A stretch of 16,108 nt of DNA from Methanobacterium sp. UBA279. GTDB taxonomy: Archaea; Methanobacteriota; Methanobacteria; Methanobacteriales; Methanobacteriaceae. Shown piece by piece: positions 13,597 through 16,108 of this stretch. The notes under the pieces are model-generated. The model made no database searches. It was not told the origin of the DNA and saw nothing but the letters and a program-made list of their open reading frames with translations. Where the stretch lies: positions 1 through 16,108 of the forward strand of contig DAQK01000030.1 of NCBI GenBank assembly GCA_002502855.1. Direction: 5' to 3'. Position 1 is the first letter of the stretch. Each line of letters starts with the position of its first letter. The translations under genes were made by a program, and so were the position numbers.

Positions 13597-14958
13597 GTGG
13601 ATATTGAAGGATTCGTAAGGAAATCTATCAAAAAAGAAGACGAAAACACCATTGAAAATAGTTTACAAGAGAAAATACTGGAATACAAAGACATCGACCC
13701 CCAAAAAGCGGGTGAAATGGCCCGGGCAGTCATAGAGGAAGTTAAGTACACACTGAAAATCGAGGAACATGAAGACCCTGCTTTAAAAAGCCTGATCAAC
13801 TACCCCCAGTCCCATGTGAAAATGGGAGAAATTGGAGTGGGCTCCCGGGGTGAAGGGGACTTCTTCGTCCACCAGAAAATCGCAGATATAGTGGCCAGCA
13901 CCAACAGCAGCGCACTCATCAGCCCATCAGCCCAGGACGACGGTGGAGTGGTCAAAACCAACATGGGATCCGAAGAACTCTACATAACCACCGCAGTAGA
14001 CGGTATACACTCCCGACTAAGTGAATATCCCTTTTTAGGTGGTTTTCATGTTGCCAGGGCTTCCCTGCGTGATGTGTGCGTTATGGGCGCCCATCCAGTT
14101 GCCATTATAAGCGACCTCCACCTGGCTGATGACGGTGACGTGGGCAAACTCTTCGACTTCACCGCAGGAGTATGCGCGGTATCAGAACTATTAAACGTCC
14201 CCTTAGTGGCTGGAAGTACCCTGAGAGTAGGTGGAGACATGGTCCTGGGCGACAGATTAGTCAGCGCCGTGGGCGCCGTGGGCGTATCACCCTATCCACC
14301 AACAGCACGCAAAAGAGCCGAAGAAGGAGACGTCATACTACTCACTGAGGGTTCAGGAGGCGGTACCATCACCACCACAGCCCTCTACCATGGCCTTTTC
14401 GATGTGGTATGGGAGACCATGGACATAAACTTCATAAAGGCCTCAGAAGCTATTTTCAATTCAGGGTTGATTCAAGATGTACATGCCATGACCGATGTAA
14501 CCAACGGCGGATTAAGAGGTGATGCCCATGAGATATCACGTACCACCCGTCTGGGACTTAAATTCTACGAGGATAAAATCCGGGAACTTATAAACCCAAC
14601 CGTTCTGGAGATGCTGGAAAACTTGAACATCGATCCGTTGGGTGTATCAGTGGATTCCCTGATGATAATAACCCCGGAAGATAAGGCGGACCAGGTTAAA
14701 AAGGCCATATCTGATGTGGGCGTGTGTATAGCACAGATTGGCGAAGTGGATGATAAAGGAAAATCCCGTCTGGTCAAAAATGGGGAAGAAACCGAGCTGG
14801 TACCCCTCTTTAGAGAGGCGGCCTATACCAAGATTAAAAAAATCGTGGGCGATACCCAACCGGAGGATTTCCAGTCCATGAAGGATAAAACCGCACGTGC
14901 TGCCCAGGAAGCTATTAGGAAGAAAGACGATATTGTTAAAATGATAAGGGAGAGGTAA
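13597..14958 (+). CDS. AIR-synthase-related protein (PurM/SelD superfamily)
   Basis: The 453-residue protein belongs to the PurM/SelD/HypE superfamily, ATP-using enzymes that activate a substrate as a phosphate ester. Residues 1-75 are an extra helical, charged region (KKEDENTIENSLQEKI). The glycine-rich GEIGVGSRGEGDFF (about 77-90) and SPSAQDDGGVV (about 108-118) lead into the first domain. AVDGIHSRLSEYPFLGGFH, RASLRDVCVMGAHP and ISDLHLADDGDVG are typical motifs of the first half. The second half has EGDVILLTEGSGGG and DVTNGGLRGDAHEI, as in PurM. It is about 100 residues longer than PurM and lacks the SelD Cys/Sec loop, so it is neither of these. Similar proteins are kept in methanogens; the substrate is unknown to me. 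The start is GTG at 13597, six bases after GAGGGG. Intact. Confidence 0.8.
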   Translation: MDIEGFVRKSIKKEDENTIENSLQEKILEYKDIDPQKAGEMARAVIEEVKYTLKIEEHEDPALKSLINYPQSHVKMGEIGVGSRGEGDFFVHQKIADIVASTNSSALISPSAQDDGGVVKTNMGSEELYITTAVDGIHSRLSEYPFLGGFHVARASLRDVCVMGAHPVAIISDLHLADDGDVGKLFDFTAGVCAVSELLNVPLVAGSTLRVGGDMVLGDRLVSAVGAVGVSPYPPTARKRAEEGDVILLTEGSGGGTITTTALYHGLFDVVWETMDINFIKASEAIFNSGLIQDVHAMTDVTNGGLRGDAHEISRTTRLGLKFYEDKIRELINPTVLEMLENLNIDPLGVSVDSLMIITPEDKADQVKKAISDVGVCIAQIGEVDDKGKSRLVKNGEETELVPLFREAAYTKIKKIVGDTQPEDFQSMKDKTARAAQEAIRKKDDIVKMIRER

Positions 14959-14976
14959 TGATCTTTATGGAGATCA
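14959..14976. repeat. Small hairpin between the AIR-like and pilin-like genes
   Basis: TGATCT (14959-14964) and AGATCA (14971-14976) are perfect arms around a 6-base loop, starting right after the TAA of the AIR-like gene. No T-run follows, so it is not a typical terminator. It may be an operator or an RNA-processing site, or occur by chance. Confidence 0.35.
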
Positions 14977-14985
14977 TACTACACT

Positions 14986-15429
14986 ATGGATGATAATGGA
15001 TTTATCTTTACCTTAGATGCGGTTTTAGCCCTTATTCCTGTTTTTATAATACTTATTGCAGTTAGTAGTGTAGATCAGGGGAGTTTAATCCTGCCTTCCC
15101 AGCAGATACGCCTCTCTCACCAGGCACAGGATGCTTTAGATGCTATGGGCCAATATCACACTTCTGAAGATACCTTAATTGAAGAGATGGTAACGGTCCT
15201 GAAGGCCAATGGTAACAATGCCACCGGTATTGCTGGTGCTGGTAAGCTGGCCGGTTCATATCTGGATAATAATCTCCAGGGAATGAATTATAAACTGGTT
15301 GAATTAAACCATCTGGATGGTGAAACCATAATTTCAAAGGGAAAAGTAGAAGATGCTCCCAACGTGGCTGTTGGCACTAAAAGTCACGGAGACTACTGTT
15401 TTAAATTGTATGTGTGGGATTTAGGTTAA
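14986..15429 (+). CDS. Pilin-like membrane-anchored extracytoplasmic protein
   Basis: The 147-residue product has a type IV prepilin-like N-terminus. A short charged head (MDDNG) precedes a hydrophobic helix, FIFTLDAVLALIPVFIILIA (about 6-25), which has an acidic residue inside, as in archaeal class III signal proteins with a G/F and DA pattern. The remainder is hydrophilic and probably outside the cell, with LSHQAQDALDAMGQY (about 43-57), a Gly/Ala-rich turn, and YCFKLYVWDLG at the end. A precise family cannot be named. Processing by a prepilin peptidase is inferred, not shown. The start ATG at 14986 has only a distant GGAG. Intact. The next gene, also membrane-anchored, follows on the same strand. 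Confidence 0.6.
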   Translation: MDDNGFIFTLDAVLALIPVFIILIAVSSVDQGSLILPSQQIRLSHQAQDALDAMGQYHTSEDTLIEEMVTVLKANGNNATGIAGAGKLAGSYLDNNLQGMNYKLVELNHLDGETIISKGKVEDAPNVAVGTKSHGDYCFKLYVWDLG

Positions 15430-15499
15430 AAGTATTAATCAGAGCCAAACCGAAAGTCATTATTAAAATAAAATGGGATATCATGATCAGTGTTGCCAT

Positions 15500-16069
15500 A
15501 TGAATAAATACTACTTGCTTTTCGGTGTTTTAGGTGTGATGGTTGTTGCAGCTGCTATAATGGGATGGACAAACAGTAATATAAGTTTCAGTTTTTTCAG
15601 ATGGTTTAGCATCTGATGGATCAGTGAGTTTCAATTATCCCGAAAATATGGAAAACACGGAAAACAACACCAACTACCAGTCAATCATGATAGGCACTAA
15701 AAATTGGAAATAAGTGGGTAAACTTGGAAATGATAACATCTATATCCTGGTTCAAAAAAAAGTCCAAGTCTAAATCCACGCAATGCCAGAGATGACAGTA
15801 ACGTGGCTGTTAGAGAACGTGGAGATCAGGTCATCTCATCAACAGAGGAAACCAACCCTAACGGAGTCGAAGTGTTTAAAAGTATAACAGCGATTAAAGA
15901 GCCTAACACGAGTGGTTTATTGAAATATTATGACATGGCCTTCACAGACAAAGGTACAACTTATGTCATATCTGTTTATGGGCCTGATTCAGAAGATACA
16001 GAGCTCAGTGCAACGGCTAATATGATATTTAACTCTATTAAAATGGGGTTAACAAATATCTTTTTTTGA
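15500..16069 (+). pseudogene. PsbP-like membrane-anchored protein, broken by two frameshifts and a stop
   Basis: ATG 15500 begins MNKYYLLFGVLGVMVVAAAI, a signal anchor, and then NSNISFSF. At a run of six T (15592-15597) one base fewer restores SDGLASDGSVSFNYPENM and then TNYQSIMIGTKNWK. A TAA at 15711-15713 follows, and the same frame continues VGKLGNDNIYILVQKK. At eight A (15754-15761) a change of one base leads into SPSLNPRNARDDSNVAVRER, EVFKSITAI, YYDMAFTDKGTTYVISVYGP and IFNSIKMGL, ending with TGA at 16067-16069. The GSVSFNYPENM region and the F.....YVISVYG....A..IFNSIK ending are the pattern of PsbP-related proteins of methanobacteria, which sit outside the membrane. About 190 residues is the expected intact size. 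The 88-residue open frame from 15803 is only its C-terminal part. Confidence 0.7.
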
Positions 16070-16108
16070 TTACTTTAAAAAAATTGGTATTGACCCTTCA
16101 AAATACTG

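Overview
The window comes from a hydrogenotrophic methanogen, most likely order Methanobacteriales (Methanobacterium-like). The reasons are a coenzyme F430 biosynthesis gene (cfbD), a methanogen-type AIR-synthase-like protein, archaeal TATA boxes close to start codons, GGTGA/GGAGG ribosome binding sites, and a secreted beta-helix protein with the C-terminal anchor seen on methanobacterial surface proteins. The assignment rests on recalled family resemblance, not on a search.

Layout. 182-766 (+) is an unrecognised two-helix membrane protein. 735-3983 (-) is a run reading PadR regulator, ABC ATPase, a QueG-like N-terminal fragment, an O-methyltransferase and a UbiE-type methyltransferase. Several of these are broken, and the ABC gene is joined to about 260 bp of higher-GC, bacterial-looking DNA that encodes the end of an NTF2/SnoaL-like protein. 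3984-4276 is a divergent regulatory region dense in inverted repeats. 4277-6292 (+) is the beta-helix surface protein. 6324-10465 (-) holds a frameshifted MFS exporter, a RibD-type reductase, a methyltransferase remnant, a flavodoxin, a GIN-domain lipoprotein and an alpha/beta-hydrolase remnant. 10695-15429 (+) is an intact block: cfbD, a sugar nucleotidyltransferase-cupin fusion, hisH, an AIR-synthase-like gene and a pilin-like protein. 15500-16069 (+) is a disrupted PsbP-like membrane protein.

The dominant theme is a contrast between intact genes and multiply broken ones. The broken ones carry single-base indels, mostly in homopolymer runs, plus a few in-frame stops. Restoring one base at each site gives back recognisable family sequence: Walker A in the ABC protein, the C-terminal part of the MFS protein, and the C-terminus of the O-methyltransferase. 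The cause is either ongoing decay of accessory genes or local sequencing error, and sequence alone does not decide. Genes 10695-14958 look like housekeeping, each mostly with its own TATA box. I found no CRISPR array, tRNA, rRNA or recognisable transposase. I do not see a convincing complete new system. The most unusual structures are the compensated frameshift and chimeric fusion in the ABC gene and the nested palindromes between the PadR gene and the surface-protein gene.
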